From the NCBI GenBank assembly GCA_945905735.1, contig CAMDQC010000019.1, positions 1 to 48,828 on the forward strand: a stretch of DNA of 48,828 bases, read 5' to 3'. The notes under the pieces are model-generated. The model saw only the letters and a list, made by a program, of their open reading frames with translations. It ran no database searches and was not told where the DNA came from. How positions within the stretch are numbered: position 1 is the stretch's first letter; each line of letters opens with the position of its first letter. A program made the position numbers and the translations under genes. Source of the DNA: Prosthecobacter debontii. Lineage in GTDB: Bacteria > Verrucomicrobiota > Verrucomicrobiia > Chthoniobacterales > Chthoniobacteraceae. Positions 17,347 to 25,962 of this stretch are shown here, piece after piece.

Positions 17347-18733
17347 CGTATTCCTCTCCGAACTCATCGTCGTCGTATTCTTCCTCCTCACCATCGGGCT
17401 CGGGCTGCCACTCGCTGTTGATAAATGCGTAGCTGGCAAAAATGCAGAACAACGGAATGGTGGCGGTGCCGAAGGAATCGCTGAGCGCATTCCCCGCGAT
17501 ATAAATGACCAAGGCAACGCCGCTGCACAGCCGCATGAGGAAGGATTCGCTCATCCGCGAGGGCGCACGAAATGCCTGCCCGAGCAGTTCACAAAAGCGC
17601 CAGAGGCACCCGAGGACGAGCAGCGCCATGCCCACGGTTCCGATGATGCCGGTATCAATCTCCATTTGGAGGAAGAGGTTGTGCGCGTGGTTGCGCATGA
17701 GGTTTTCGCTGGCCCAGCCGGGGCCGTAGCCCAAGTAGGGATTGCCCTGCACGTAGCGCCACGCTTCATCCCACACGTCTTCACGCACGTCCATCGAGCG
17801 CACGCCGCCGGGATCGAAAATGGCGTTGTTGATGACCTGCGCATCTTTCGGCGCAAACTGAAACATGAGTTCCAGCGCGAAGTATCCCAGGATGGCGGCG
17901 ATGGCTGCGGCGGCTATGGAAGTGCCAAGCGTGGCTACGGTTTTCGCCGTGCTGTGGAGCGACAGGACGACGAAGCACGCGAATACGCACACGCCGAAGA
18001 GGATGATGTTCGTCTTCGACATGTGCTGGAAGATCGTGACGAGGTAGAGCGGCAGCATAAACACCGCGAGCGTTCGGAGTTTCGCGACGCGGGACATCCA
18101 CAGGCAGACGGGCACGCACGCCGTCGTCGCGAAGGCGATGCCGTATTGATTCGGGTGAGAAAAGAGCCCGCCGAACCGTCCTTCCGTTTTCCGATCCACG
18201 GGCAGCCACGTCAGGCCCGCGCGGTAGCCTTCGACGATGATGACGCTCATGAAGACCCCTGCGGCGAGGCCGTAAGCAAGAGGCCGCCAGCCGACTTCGT
18301 ATTTTTGCGCCAGCGTGAGGAAGAGGAGAAATGCGAACGGCATCATCCATCGCACGATGTACATAATAGCTTCTTTCCGGTAAGTCCCGTTGCCGATGTG
18401 GACGAGCGCGCCGACGCAGATGATGAGGATGCCGAGGCTGAAAAGCCACGATGCCACGGAGGACTCAAAGACCTTCGGGAAGTGCCCGCGCGTCCCCATG
18501 ATGAAGACGGCGAGCGCGAAGATGCCGAGCAGCGGGATGAGGATTTGCAGCGGGCTAAAGGGCAACAACTCGTTGCCTTCGGTGGAGCCGCCACGCCGAC
18601 CTTTGAACATCCATAAGAAAAACCCGACGGCAAACATGGAAAGCCAGATGAGCCGATACATCGCGCCGCGCACCGGTCCCTGGTCGTCCTCATCTTCATC
18701 ATCGTAATCGTCTTCGTTATAGGAGCTCTTCAT
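17327..18733 (-). CDS. O-antigen polymerase/ligase-type membrane protein (Wzy/WaaL family) with acidic tails
   Basis: This 468-aa protein has about ten to twelve hydrophobic segments and a large periplasmic loop with GYGPGW and RNHAHNLFLQ, the signature of the Wzy_C/O-antigen ligase domain. It would polymerise or ligate exopolysaccharide repeat units on the periplasmic side. Both ends are strongly acidic: residues 6-18 are nearly all D and E, and the last 24 residues contain at least fourteen D or E with several Y. The ATG at 18733 overlaps the preceding stop (ATGA). Polymerase is favoured over ligase because flippase and tyrosine-kinase genes share the locus. Confidence 0.88.
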   Translation of the reverse strand: MKSSYNEDDYDDEDEDDQGPVRGAMYRLIWLSMFAVGFFLWMFKGRRGGSTEGNELLPFSPLQILIPLLGIFALAVFIMGTRGHFPKVFESSVASWLFSLGILIICVGALVHIGNGTYRKEAIMYIVRWMMPFAFLLFLTLAQKYEVGWRPLAYGLAAGVFMSVIIVEGYRAGLTWLPVDRKTEGRFGGLFSHPNQYGIAFATTACVPVCLWMSRVAKLRTLAVFMLPLYLVTIFQHMSKTNIILFGVCVFACFVVLSLHSTAKTVATLGTSIAAAAIAAILGYFALELMFQFAPKDAQVINNAIFDPGGVRSMDVREDVWDEAWRYVQGNPYLGYGPGWASENLMRNHAHNLFLQMEIDTGIIGTVGMALLVLGCLWRFCELLGQAFRAPSRMSESFLMRLCSGVALVIYIAGNALSDSFGTATIPLFCIFASYAFINSEWQPEPDGEEEEYDDDEFGEEYDDADAA

Positions 18734-19821
18734 TTGGTGGTCGGGATGTTGGAAGGGAAAACTGTCTGGAGCAAACGGCCTGCCAGCGTGGCGGGGTTAA
18801 ATCGCTCGCGCACCTTGGCGTATCCGGCTTCCCCGAAGGCGCGGCGCTGGGCGGGATTCTCCAGCAGCTCGATGATGTCTTCGGCCAGCACGGCGATGTC
18901 CTTTTCGTGGACGAGGTAACCGTCGGTGCCGTCTTCGATCAAATGGCGCGGCCCTCCGCAATCGAACGCGATCACCGGGCGGCGATGGCTCCACGCCTCG
19001 ATGACGACACGCCCGAATGACTCTGGGCCGGGCACTTGGTTCAGCGAGGTGACGAGGAAAAGCGCGCCTGCACGATAGACGCTGGCGGTATCCCGCGTGT
19101 GTTCGTGGAACTCAATATTGGCGCCCAGTTTCAGCTCGGCGACGAGGGCGCGCAGGCTGGCGACGTAGGCGGCGTCAATGGTTTCGCCGTAGATGCGGAG
19201 CGTTGCGGCGGGGAGTTTGTCGGCGACGATGCGCATGGCGCGGATGGCGTATTCGACGCCCTTCCACGGGACGAGCCGCGCGAGCAATCCGACCCAGCCT
19301 TCGTCCGCTATGTGCTCGGAGGTGGAGATGTCGGCGGCGTTTTCTATGACATAGCTCGGGTGCTTCTCGATGCCCCAATCGAGGTAGCGTTCATTGTCAA
19401 AGACCGCCTGCGAGGGCGCGAGCAGGATGCAGCCGGGCAAGCGCGGGAGGATTTTTCCCAGCCAGTAGTAGTCGAAATCGCGGACGTAGATGGCGTAGCG
19501 CGCTTTGCGTGCGGCGGGGGAAAGTGTGCGGAGCAGCGCGAGAAAGAGCGCGCCTTTGTGGCCATTCGCGAGGAGCAAAGCGGGGCGTTCTTTCGCGAAG
19601 GCACTGCGGAGCATCAGGAAGGTTTTGAGCATCGCGAGCGGGCCGTTGCCCTTCGCGGTGGCAGTGACTTGCAGGCCGGGGATGGCAGCGCAGTCGGCGG
19701 CGTGCTTGTCGTTCTCCACGAAGATGCGCGTGGGCATTTGCGCCGCGATGTGCGGGAGCAGCGTGGCGATGCTCTTCTCGGCTCCGCCGTATTCACGCAT
19801 GTTGGAGAGGATGTAGATCAT
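18730..19821 (-). CDS. Glycosyltransferase, GT4-like
   Basis: This 363-aa enzyme starts at ATG 19821; the start overlaps the TGA of the upstream gene as ATGA, and a GGAAGG ribosome-binding sequence lies at the right distance inside that gene. Residues 11-17 (YGGAEKS) form the acceptor loop. GLLARLVPWKGVEYAI opens the C-terminal domain, and the E-x7-E motif is in PESFGRVVIEAW. The donor region has DCGGPRHLI. It is a cytoplasmic, retaining GT-B transferase for repeat-unit assembly. The long extension to 20265 in the same frame is only read-through into the neighbouring gene. Confidence 0.92.
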   Translation of the reverse strand: MIYILSNMREYGGAEKSIATLLPHIAAQMPTRIFVENDKHAADCAAIPGLQVTATAKGNGPLAMLKTFLMLRSAFAKERPALLLANGHKGALFLALLRTLSPAARKARYAIYVRDFDYYWLGKILPRLPGCILLAPSQAVFDNERYLDWGIEKHPSYVIENAADISTSEHIADEGWVGLLARLVPWKGVEYAIRAMRIVADKLPAATLRIYGETIDAAYVASLRALVAELKLGANIEFHEHTRDTASVYRAGALFLVTSLNQVPGPESFGRVVIEAWSHRRPVIAFDCGGPRHLIEDGTDGYLVHEKDIAVLAEDIIELLENPAQRRAFGEAGYAKVRERFNPATLAGRLLQTVFPSNIPTTK

Positions 19822-20897
19822 CTGCCCGCCTTCCATGCCGCACGTTCGCTGCGGAGTGTCGTGAGCCAGTCCCCTTCCGCTGGGCGGTCGTTTCTCATCA
19901 CTTCGCTGAGGACGCGGTCGCCGACGGCTTTCTTGTAGTGCGAGATTTCCCAATACGACTTCATCGCGCTGACCTTCTCCCCCGGCTTGGGGAAGGGCTC
20001 GGAGTTCTCGGGGAGGAAGTGGTAGAAGTTGCTGAAGCTCATCTGGAAATTGGCGAGGGCTTCGTTCAGCCAGCGACCCCATTGCCCGAATGCGACGCCG
20101 TCCCCGTACTCGATGTCGAGCATCTCGGCGTGGAGTGGATTGGTGAAGATGCGGAGTTCGATTTTGTTCTTTTTGCAGAAACTGAGGAGCTGCACGAAGG
20201 CGTCGCGCTGCGCGTTTTGCCCACGCAGATCGTTCGACGAAAACTTCCGGCTCATCTCTTTCCAACGCACGTTTTCCGAGAGGACTTTCGCGGCCTGCAT
20301 GTAGGGCTTGAGCAGCACCTCGTCGCGCATCCCGTCTTTGTAGGTGACGCCCGTTTTGTCGCGGAGCGTTTTGAGACTGTCCACGAAGGCATCGAGGCTG
20401 AGGAGCGTCTCCGGGATGTCGGCGCAGCCCCAGTTCGGGTTGGGCGTGCCGTCAGCGGCGACGGCGAGCCGCTTTTCGTCGAAGTCCACTTCGGGCTTCG
20501 AGTCGGCGTCGAACATTCCTTTGTCGATCGCGAGCAGGACGAGCTTGGGCTTTTGGAAAGAAGCGGCGTGTTGGAGGTAGCGCCAGCACTCGTAGATGTT
20601 CGCGGCGCTGAGCCCGAGGTTGTAGGTTTTTTCCGGGAGCGCGGGGTGATTGGGGTCTATGCCGACGATGACGCGACTGCTGCCGATGATGATGCAATCG
20701 GCATCGGCAAAGCGGACGGCGTGGGCTTTGTGCATCCGCTCTTGGTTGCGGATCGCGGGGCGGGAGCGGATGGGGTCGCTGGGCAAGCCGTAGCGCCAGA
20801 CGCCATACGGGTCGGCGTAGTAATTGAGCGCGGCCATCGCGACTGTGATGAGCAGTGCGACGAGAGCGAGGCGGCGGAGATAGCAGGCGGCGTTCAT
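19818..20897 (-). CDS. SGNH-hydrolase-like protein, partner of the MBOAT acyltransferase (AlgX/DltD-like role)
   Basis: This 359-aa protein has an N-terminal membrane anchor (about residues 8-25). An IIGSSR motif at 70-75 supplies a likely nucleophilic Ser (73 or 74), and a late SYWEISHYKKAVG segment may carry the catalytic His in the usual D/E-x2-H position. This is the layout of periplasmic SGNH-type proteins that finish acyl transfer begun by an MBOAT protein, as in the AlgI/AlgX systems. It overlaps the MBOAT stop by 1 bp (TGATG) and the downstream glycosyltransferase start by 4 bp. An O-acetylation role for the exopolysaccharide is inferred. Confidence 0.82.
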   Translation of the reverse strand: MNAACYLRRLALVALLITVAMAALNYYADPYGVWRYGLPSDPIRSRPAIRNQERMHKAHAVRFADADCIIIGSSRVIVGIDPNHPALPEKTYNLGLSAANIYECWRYLQHAASFQKPKLVLLAIDKGMFDADSKPEVDFDEKRLAVAADGTPNPNWGCADIPETLLSLDAFVDSLKTLRDKTGVTYKDGMRDEVLLKPYMQAAKVLSENVRWKEMSRKFSSNDLRGQNAQRDAFVQLLSFCKKNKIELRIFTNPLHAEMLDIEYGDGVAFGQWGRWLNEALANFQMSFSNFYHFLPENSEPFPKPGEKVSAMKSYWEISHYKKAVGDRVLSEVMRNDRPAEGDWLTTLRSERAAWKAGR

Positions 20898-22474
20898 CAG
20901 AACTGAAAGTAAAGGAACTCAGTGACGCCCGTGAGCCGGAAAAAGGCGACCACGAACACGACCGCCGTGAGCACCACCCAGCGCCCATCGGTTTTCCAAA
21001 TCGGCGGCTCGTTCGTCTCGCGGGCGGTCAGCGCGATGCGGAAGAGCTGCTGCGTATTTGGCGCAAAGAAGGCGATGAGCGCGGCTCCGAATATCCACGG
21101 CAACTCTTGCACTTTGAACGGCGCGGCGGCGAACTCGAAGGTGCCTGCAAGCCCGCTGAGTGCGGCTTTGAGTTGCAGCGGCAGCGTGAGGCCGTTGATG
21201 CCGCACATGCCTTCGAGCATCTCGCGGGCGACGCCAAACTCATCGGGCTTCTCGATGGCGCGATACAGCAAACGGTCGCCCGATTTGAAGAAAACCCAGC
21301 CGACGACGACGGCGAGAAACGTGAGGAGCCATCCGCCAAACACAGCGGGCTTGCTTTGCAAAACGGCGCGGTTTTTTGCGAAGGACGACCATGCGTGGTT
21401 CACGCAGAGATACGCGCCGTGGAGTGCGCCCCAGATGATGAACGCCCATCCCGCACCGTGCCACAGCCCGCCGAGCAGCATCGTGAGAAATAGATTCGTG
21501 TAGCGCCGCGTGGGGCCGCACCGCGAGCCGCCGAGCGGGATATACAGATGATCGCGGAGGAATTGGCTGAGGGTGATGTGCCACCGCCGCCAGAAGTCCA
21601 CGATGTCGCGCGCTTTATACGGCGAGTCGAAATTGAGCGGGAAGCGGACGTTGAACATCATCCCGATGCCGACGGCCATATCGCTGTATCCGCTGAAGTC
21701 GAAGTAGAGCTGAAACGTGTACGCCAGCGCGCCGACCCACGCGACGATGAGGCTCGGTTCCCCACCACCTGCGACGCCGAGAAAGACGGCGTTGGCCGTG
21801 GGGCTGAGGGCATCGGCAATCACCGCTTTTTTGAACAAGCCGAATGCGAAGAGCGTGAAGCCAGCGGCAAAGTTATCCGCATTGAAGCGCCACGTTTCGC
21901 GCTTCGCAAACTGCGGCATCAGCGAACGATAGAGCACGATGGGACCCGCGATGAGGTGGGGGAAAAAACTCACGAACAGCGCGTACCAGCGGAAGTTGTA
22001 TTCCTTCGTCACGCCATGCCACGCATCCACGAGATAGGCGATTTGCGTAAAGGTGAAAAACGAGATGGCTAGCGGCAACAGCACATGCGGCGCGGGGAAG
22101 AGCGTGCCAAAGGCGGAGTTCGCCAGCGCCACGCCGAAGTCCGCGTATTTGAACCACGCCAGCGCGACCATATTGACGGTCACACCGAGCGTGAGAAAGC
22201 CCTTCGCCCGCCGTGGCCGCGCCTCTTTTTCCCGCGCGATGCCGACCCCGAGCCAGTAGTTGAAGACGATGCTGGTGATGATCAGGGCGAGGTAAAACGG
22301 CGACCAAGGCTTGCCCTCGGCAGCCCCCGGATTCCACCACGCATAAAAGCCGAGCGAAGTCCCCGTAAGCCACCAGCTCGCAGCGGCGATTTTCCCGCGA
22401 TTGCCGAGCAGGAAGAAGACGAGCAGGCAGATGGGGAGGAAGACTAAGATGAACTCGTAGCTGTTGAAGAGCAT
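20897..22474 (-). CDS. MBOAT family membrane O-acyltransferase (AlgI-like)
   Basis: This 525-aa protein has about a dozen membrane segments. The family core is clear: NFDSPYKARDIVDFWRRWH (His299), then HLYIPLGGSR, then LLGGLWHGAGW (His339, the usual catalytic histidine). AlgI-type enzymes carry an acyl group, normally acetyl, across the inner membrane to decorate a polysaccharide. Its stop overlaps the start of the SGNH-like gene, so the two are translated together. A repeat element (22492-22620) separates it from the methyltransferase gene upstream in the transcript. Confidence 0.95.
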   Translation of the reverse strand: MLFNSYEFILVFLPICLLVFFLLGNRGKIAAASWWLTGTSLGFYAWWNPGAAEGKPWSPFYLALIITSIVFNYWLGVGIAREKEARPRRAKGFLTLGVTVNMVALAWFKYADFGVALANSAFGTLFPAPHVLLPLAISFFTFTQIAYLVDAWHGVTKEYNFRWYALFVSFFPHLIAGPIVLYRSLMPQFAKRETWRFNADNFAAGFTLFAFGLFKKAVIADALSPTANAVFLGVAGGGEPSLIVAWVGALAYTFQLYFDFSGYSDMAVGIGMMFNVRFPLNFDSPYKARDIVDFWRRWHITLSQFLRDHLYIPLGGSRCGPTRRYTNLFLTMLLGGLWHGAGWAFIIWGALHGAYLCVNHAWSSFAKNRAVLQSKPAVFGGWLLTFLAVVVGWVFFKSGDRLLYRAIEKPDEFGVAREMLEGMCGINGLTLPLQLKAALSGLAGTFEFAAAPFKVQELPWIFGAALIAFFAPNTQQLFRIALTARETNEPPIWKTDGRWVVLTAVVFVVAFFRLTGVTEFLYFQF

Positions 22475-22491
22475 CAGCGGGTTTTGCGAAA

Positions 22492-22620
22492 GTAGTCACC
22501 GACTTTAGTCGGCGAGACGCAACGATAAGGGTTCGCGTCGAAGTTCCTATGCCGGAACTTTTCGCCAAGCGAAACCTGGTTCTCTTCCTCCCGCTCTGGC
22601 CGACTAAAGTCGTGGACTAC
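22492..22620. repeat. REP/BIME-like element: two inverted GTAG hairpins (129 bp)
   Basis: The first 26 bp (22492-22517) and the reverse complement of the last 26 (22595-22620) match at 23 positions. Each arm begins with GTAG (CTAC on the far side) and contains a short hairpin, CCGAC-TTTA-GTCGG on the left. In the middle AAGTTCC (22541-22547) pairs with GGAACTT (22554-22560). GTAG followed by a stem-loop, in head-to-head pairs, is the architecture of REP/BIME sequences mobilised by RAYT transposases. No transposase is nearby, and the element fills almost all of the gap between the MBOAT and methyltransferase genes. Confidence 0.75.
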
Positions 22621-22622
22621 AT

Positions 22623-23438
22623 TCACGCTACGGGCTTCCGGCACACGAACACCACTTCCTCGGCGTTGAGCGCGGAGCGGTTGTCTTTCCCTCCGTAGTG
22701 CCCGGGGGTTTCCCACCAGCGGAAGAGTTCGACTTCGTAGCCGCATTCGCGGAGGCGCTGCGGGTAGTCGGCTTGGGCGTAGATGCGGCAGTGGTCTTTT
22801 TGGCCGAAGCGGCGGATGCGCTCGCTCTCGGGGATGTCGCCGAGGTCTTCGTCGGTCGCGGCCATTTTGAGGGAGATGGGCGTTTGGAGCATGGCGATGC
22901 CGCCGGGTTTGAGGACGCGCAGGATTTCGCGCATCGCTTTGCGGTCTTCGGGGACGTGCTCCATGACGTGGTTGCAGAGGACGAGGTCGAAGGTGTGGTC
23001 GGCAAATTGAATGGCGGTGACGTCGAGTTTTACGTCCACGGTTTTGCAGAAGAGGTCGCCGGTGGTGACTTGGAAGTCCGGGTGGCGGCGGAGGACTTTG
23101 AGGAGTTGGCGCTCGGGCGCGACATGGAGAACCTTGGCCGGGCGGCGGAGGAGGTCGGTTTCGTTTTTAAGGTAGAGATAGACGAGGCGCTCCCTGTCGT
23201 AACTTAGGCAGCGTGGGCAAAAAGCGTTATCGCGGATGCCGCCGCCGACGACGTGTTGATCAACGAGGACGCCGTAGCTGAGGCCGCGCGGGAGGAGCTT
23301 CTTGAAGCGGCCTCCGCAGAAGACGCATTCGTAGCGGTCGCCAGCGTAGAGGAAGCTGGTGGCGCGGTAGGCGGCCTCTTTAAGCGGGCCGTGTAGTCGT
23401 TCGGGAAGGAGCGATTTGAGTGTGGTAGTGAGCGACAT
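22623..23438 (-). CDS. Class I SAM-dependent methyltransferase with N-terminal zinc-ribbon-like Cys motifs
   Basis: This is a 271-aa protein. Residues 38-77 have two CxxC pairs (CVFC at 38-41 and CPRC at 74-77), a likely zinc-binding unit. The SAM fold follows: KVLHVAPERQL (motif I, degenerate), a TGDLF acidic-loop region, then FDLVLCNHVMEHVPED, the standard Methyltransf_11 motif, and LRVLKPGGIAMLQTP. It could methylate a sugar of the exopolysaccharide repeat unit; the substrate is inferred from context only. It is 42 bp downstream of a glycosyltransferase gene, on the same strand. Confidence 0.88.
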   Translation of the reverse strand: MSLTTTLKSLLPERLHGPLKEAAYRATSFLYAGDRYECVFCGGRFKKLLPRGLSYGVLVDQHVVGGGIRDNAFCPRCLSYDRERLVYLYLKNETDLLRRPAKVLHVAPERQLLKVLRRHPDFQVTTGDLFCKTVDVKLDVTAIQFADHTFDLVLCNHVMEHVPEDRKAMREILRVLKPGGIAMLQTPISLKMAATDEDLGDIPESERIRRFGQKDHCRIYAQADYPQRLRECGYEVELFRWWETPGHYGGKDNRSALNAEEVVFVCRKPVA

Positions 23439-23480
23439 GAGTTTGGGCTGAATGATTGAGCTAGACTCGTTTAGCGAGTT

Positions 23481-24731
23481 CTATGCGTGGCGGGCAGTTT
23501 TTGTTTCTGCGATGACTCCGGCGAGAACTTTTTCGGTGAGGTCGAGGATGCGGTCGAGCGTGTAGCGGGTCTCGACGGTGGCGAGTCCGGCGACGGCGAG
23601 CGCGCGGGCGCGAGCGGGGTCAGTGAGCAGTGTCTCCATGTGCGCGGCGAGTTCGGCGGGGGTGTTTTTTTCATACACAAGAGCGTCGGTGCCGGGCGTG
23701 GCGACTTCGAGGATGCTGCCGTCGCGCGCGCCGATGAGCGGGGTTCCGCAGGCCATGCTCTCGATGATGGTGCTGGAAAATGGCTCGCCGTAGATGCTGC
23801 TAAAGATGAACGCGGTGGCGTTGCGCATGGCGGCGAGGAGGTCGGCGCGGTTGAGCTTGCCGAGGAATTTCACGCGGTCGCCGATGCCGTCGCGGGCGAT
23901 CTGTTGCTCGCACTGTTCGCGGTAGGGCGGGTTGAGGGATTCGCCGGCGAGGTGGAGTTGCCACGGGAGGTCTTTGCGCAGGAGGGCAGCGGCGGCGAGG
24001 ACGTGGTGGATGCCCTTTTGCGGGTCAATGCGGGCGGCGGTGAGGAAGGTGGGCGGCTGGGTGCGCTCGCGATCGACGTCGGTGGCGAGCGGGAAATCAA
24101 TGCCCCGCGAGATGACGTAGCGGTGCGGCGCGGTGTGGCCGCGCTCGGCTTCGCGGTCGCGGAGAAATGTGGAGACGTAAGCGACATGGCGGCGGTCAAT
24201 TTCATGCTCACGGCTGTACCAGCCTTTGGTGAAAAGGCGCATCGCGGCTCCGTAGCCGGGATATTTTTTCGGCCAGTAGTGGAAGTGGTCGGCGATGCAG
24301 GTGCCGCCTGCATGGTGCAGCACGGGAATGCCGCGCTGGGTTACGGGCCGGAGGACGGCAAAGCTGATGCGCAACATGCCAAACGCATAGACGATGTCGT
24401 AGGGCTGCGAGTCGTGGTGCTGCGCAAGGAAGCGCTCCATCGCGGGCTCGTTTTCGGCGGCGACGATGGTGCTTTCGAGGTGCTTGGACACGCGGTCGAG
24501 CTGGCGGCGAAGCCCTCTGGCTTTGCTCACGCCGACGTAGCGAAAGATGCGGTGGACCCACGGCGGGTCTTCCTTTTTCCCGGCGAAAGTGTCGCGGTAT
24601 TTGGCGGTGACGATATCCACGTCGTGCCCGCGAGCCCGGAGCGCACCGGCGATCTGGAAGGCTCGGAGTTCGTAGCCGCCGTCAAAGTCGGGGGGGCATT
24701 TGTTGGTGATGAGGAGGATGCGCAGAGACAT
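23481..24731 (-). CDS. Glycosyltransferase, GT4-like
   Basis: This is a 416-aa GT-B fold enzyme. The N-terminal domain opens with ILLITNKCPPDFDGGYELRA, where the DGGYE loop replaces the commoner GGAE. The C-terminal domain has TAARIDPQKGIHHVL, HLAGES, and the E-x7-E motif in YGEPFSSTIIESMACG, then ARDGSILEV. It is a cytoplasmic retaining glycosyltransferase in the exopolysaccharide locus, sugar unknown. A 250-bp gap holding the 24756-24935 repeat separates it from the sulfotransferase gene upstream, so transcription may be modulated here. Confidence 0.93.
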   Translation of the reverse strand: MSLRILLITNKCPPDFDGGYELRAFQIAGALRARGHDVDIVTAKYRDTFAGKKEDPPWVHRIFRYVGVSKARGLRRQLDRVSKHLESTIVAAENEPAMERFLAQHHDSQPYDIVYAFGMLRISFAVLRPVTQRGIPVLHHAGGTCIADHFHYWPKKYPGYGAAMRLFTKGWYSREHEIDRRHVAYVSTFLRDREAERGHTAPHRYVISRGIDFPLATDVDRERTQPPTFLTAARIDPQKGIHHVLAAAALLRKDLPWQLHLAGESLNPPYREQCEQQIARDGIGDRVKFLGKLNRADLLAAMRNATAFIFSSIYGEPFSSTIIESMACGTPLIGARDGSILEVATPGTDALVYEKNTPAELAAHMETLLTDPARARALAVAGLATVETRYTLDRILDLTEKVLAGVIAETKTARHA

Positions 24732-24755
24732 TGAGTTTCCTTAAACAGAAGGCGG

Positions 24756-24935
24756 GTGCGCGGGGTAGCGCCTGCGCCCCCGCAGGCTGGTGTCGGCGCC
24801 CTCGCCGACACATGAGCAGTCGAAAACGGGTGAGTATCTGCGAAAAACGAACGTGGCACGAACTGCCACGTCGCCCCGCTGCGTCGAGGGCGACGCAGAC
24901 GCAGCCTGCGAGGGCGCAGGCGCTACCCCGCGCAC
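24756..24935. repeat. REP/BIME-like element: five nested hairpins with 34-bp terminal inverted repeats (180 bp)
   Basis: The arms 24756-24789 and 24902-24935 are inverted copies with 33 of 34 matches. Inside, five hairpins follow one another: 24770-24787 (loop CCCC), 24790-24811 (loop CCCT), 24851-24871, 24879-24898 (loop AGGG) and 24904-24921 (loop AGGG). GTAG stands directly before the first hairpin and CTAC directly after the last, so the element is two head-to-head GTAG hairpin units, as in BIMEs. It fills most of the gap between the glycosyltransferase and sulfotransferase genes of the exopolysaccharide locus; nothing coding is seen in 24732-24981. Confidence 0.85.
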
Positions 24936-24981
24936 CTCTCGCGTGGATGGAACGATCCTCTTTATATTACGATACCCCATT

Positions 24982-25905
24982 TTAACGATGCCGCCGCACC
25001 CAGCTTCGGAGGCGGTTGGTGAACTGCTTGCGGAATGCGCCTGCGCCGTGGATGCAGAGTTTTTCCCAAGTGGATGCGGTGCGCGCGGGGAACTCAAACA
25101 TGCGCTCGTAGCCGAGGTAATCGAGGAAGTCTTCGGTGAGGCTCTCGAAGATTTCGTGGTCGCGTTTGGAGAATTTCTTTTTCCACGCATGGATGCGGGA
25201 GGGGTCGGGGCGTTTGCCGACGAGCTGGTGCTGATGGGCGGTGTAGCCGGGCGGGGTGAAGCCGTTGCCTTCGAGCAACGCGGGCTCGTATTCCCAGCCG
25301 ATGAATTTGCTCACTTCGCGCATCACCCGCTCGGGCTCGGTGACGAGCTGTTCGTAGTGGACGCGGTGGATGCGCTCCGGGCCGAAGCTGCACTCTGCGG
25401 CGAGGCCGTAGGCGGTTTGCTCGATCCAAAAGTGCACGGCTTCGATGATGTTGTTCGGCCCCCAGTCGAGAGGCATGACGCTGGCTGCGACGGCGCGTCC
25501 ATCGCGAATGATGTGGATGAACTTGGAGTCGGGGAAGCGGTCGTTCAGCAGCTTGCAGTGGCGGATGTTGTGCGGCGTGTGGTCCACCCATATGGCGCGT
25601 CCTGCGCGTCCTTGTTGGGCACCATACATGCGGCAAAGGCGACGGATGATGTTGGTGCGCTCAAGCTCGCCGTTGCCGGGGAGGTCGCTGGCTTCGATGG
25701 GCATATTCCACAGGCGAAAGCGCCAGTGGCTTTTTAGAAAACGGACGGCGCTTTCGCGGTCGGTGAGGTGTTTATCGCGGAGGAGGCCAATCTTGAACTG
25801 AGACTCTGGTACGCAGACGGCAGTGCTGTGAGCGCCAAGCATCGCGCCCAACAGTGTGGTGCCCGCACGGGCGCATCCTCCTATAAATACGGCTTTTTCG
25901 ATCAT
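24982..25905 (-). CDS. Sulfotransferase (PAPS-dependent, sulfotransfer family)
   Basis: This 307-aa protein transfers sulfate from PAPS to an acceptor. The 5'-phosphosulfate loop GGCARAGTTLL is at residues 9-19. The 3'-phosphate-binding segment FIHIIRDGRAVAAS is at about 129-142 (Arg134, with Arg137). A WVDHTPHN segment lies between, where the acceptor base is usually found. The length fits the bacterial family. Position between an acyltransferase and a glycosyltransferase suggests it sulfates the exopolysaccharide, which would make the product a sulfated polymer. The acceptor could also be a lipid or peptide. Confidence 0.9.
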   Translation of the reverse strand: MIEKAVFIGGCARAGTTLLGAMLGAHSTAVCVPESQFKIGLLRDKHLTDRESAVRFLKSHWRFRLWNMPIEASDLPGNGELERTNIIRRLCRMYGAQQGRAGRAIWVDHTPHNIRHCKLLNDRFPDSKFIHIIRDGRAVAASVMPLDWGPNNIIEAVHFWIEQTAYGLAAECSFGPERIHRVHYEQLVTEPERVMREVSKFIGWEYEPALLEGNGFTPPGYTAHQHQLVGKRPDPSRIHAWKKKFSKRDHEIFESLTEDFLDYLGYERMFEFPARTASTWEKLCIHGAGAFRKQFTNRLRSWVRRHR

Positions 25906-25962
25906 TTGTGTTCCCCGGTTTTAATTTGGATCGTTGTTGGTGAGTGCATCGTTGGCAAGGTG

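Noticed and set aside
19822-20265. Upstream extension of the 18730 glycosyltransferase
   Set aside because: It overlaps the SGNH-like gene in another frame and lacks any motif; ATG 19821 has an ATGA junction and ribosome-binding sequence.
24732-24981. Possible CRISPR array because of several short repeats
   Set aside because: The repeats are inverted hairpin arms, not direct repeats with equal unique spacers; no cas gene is present.
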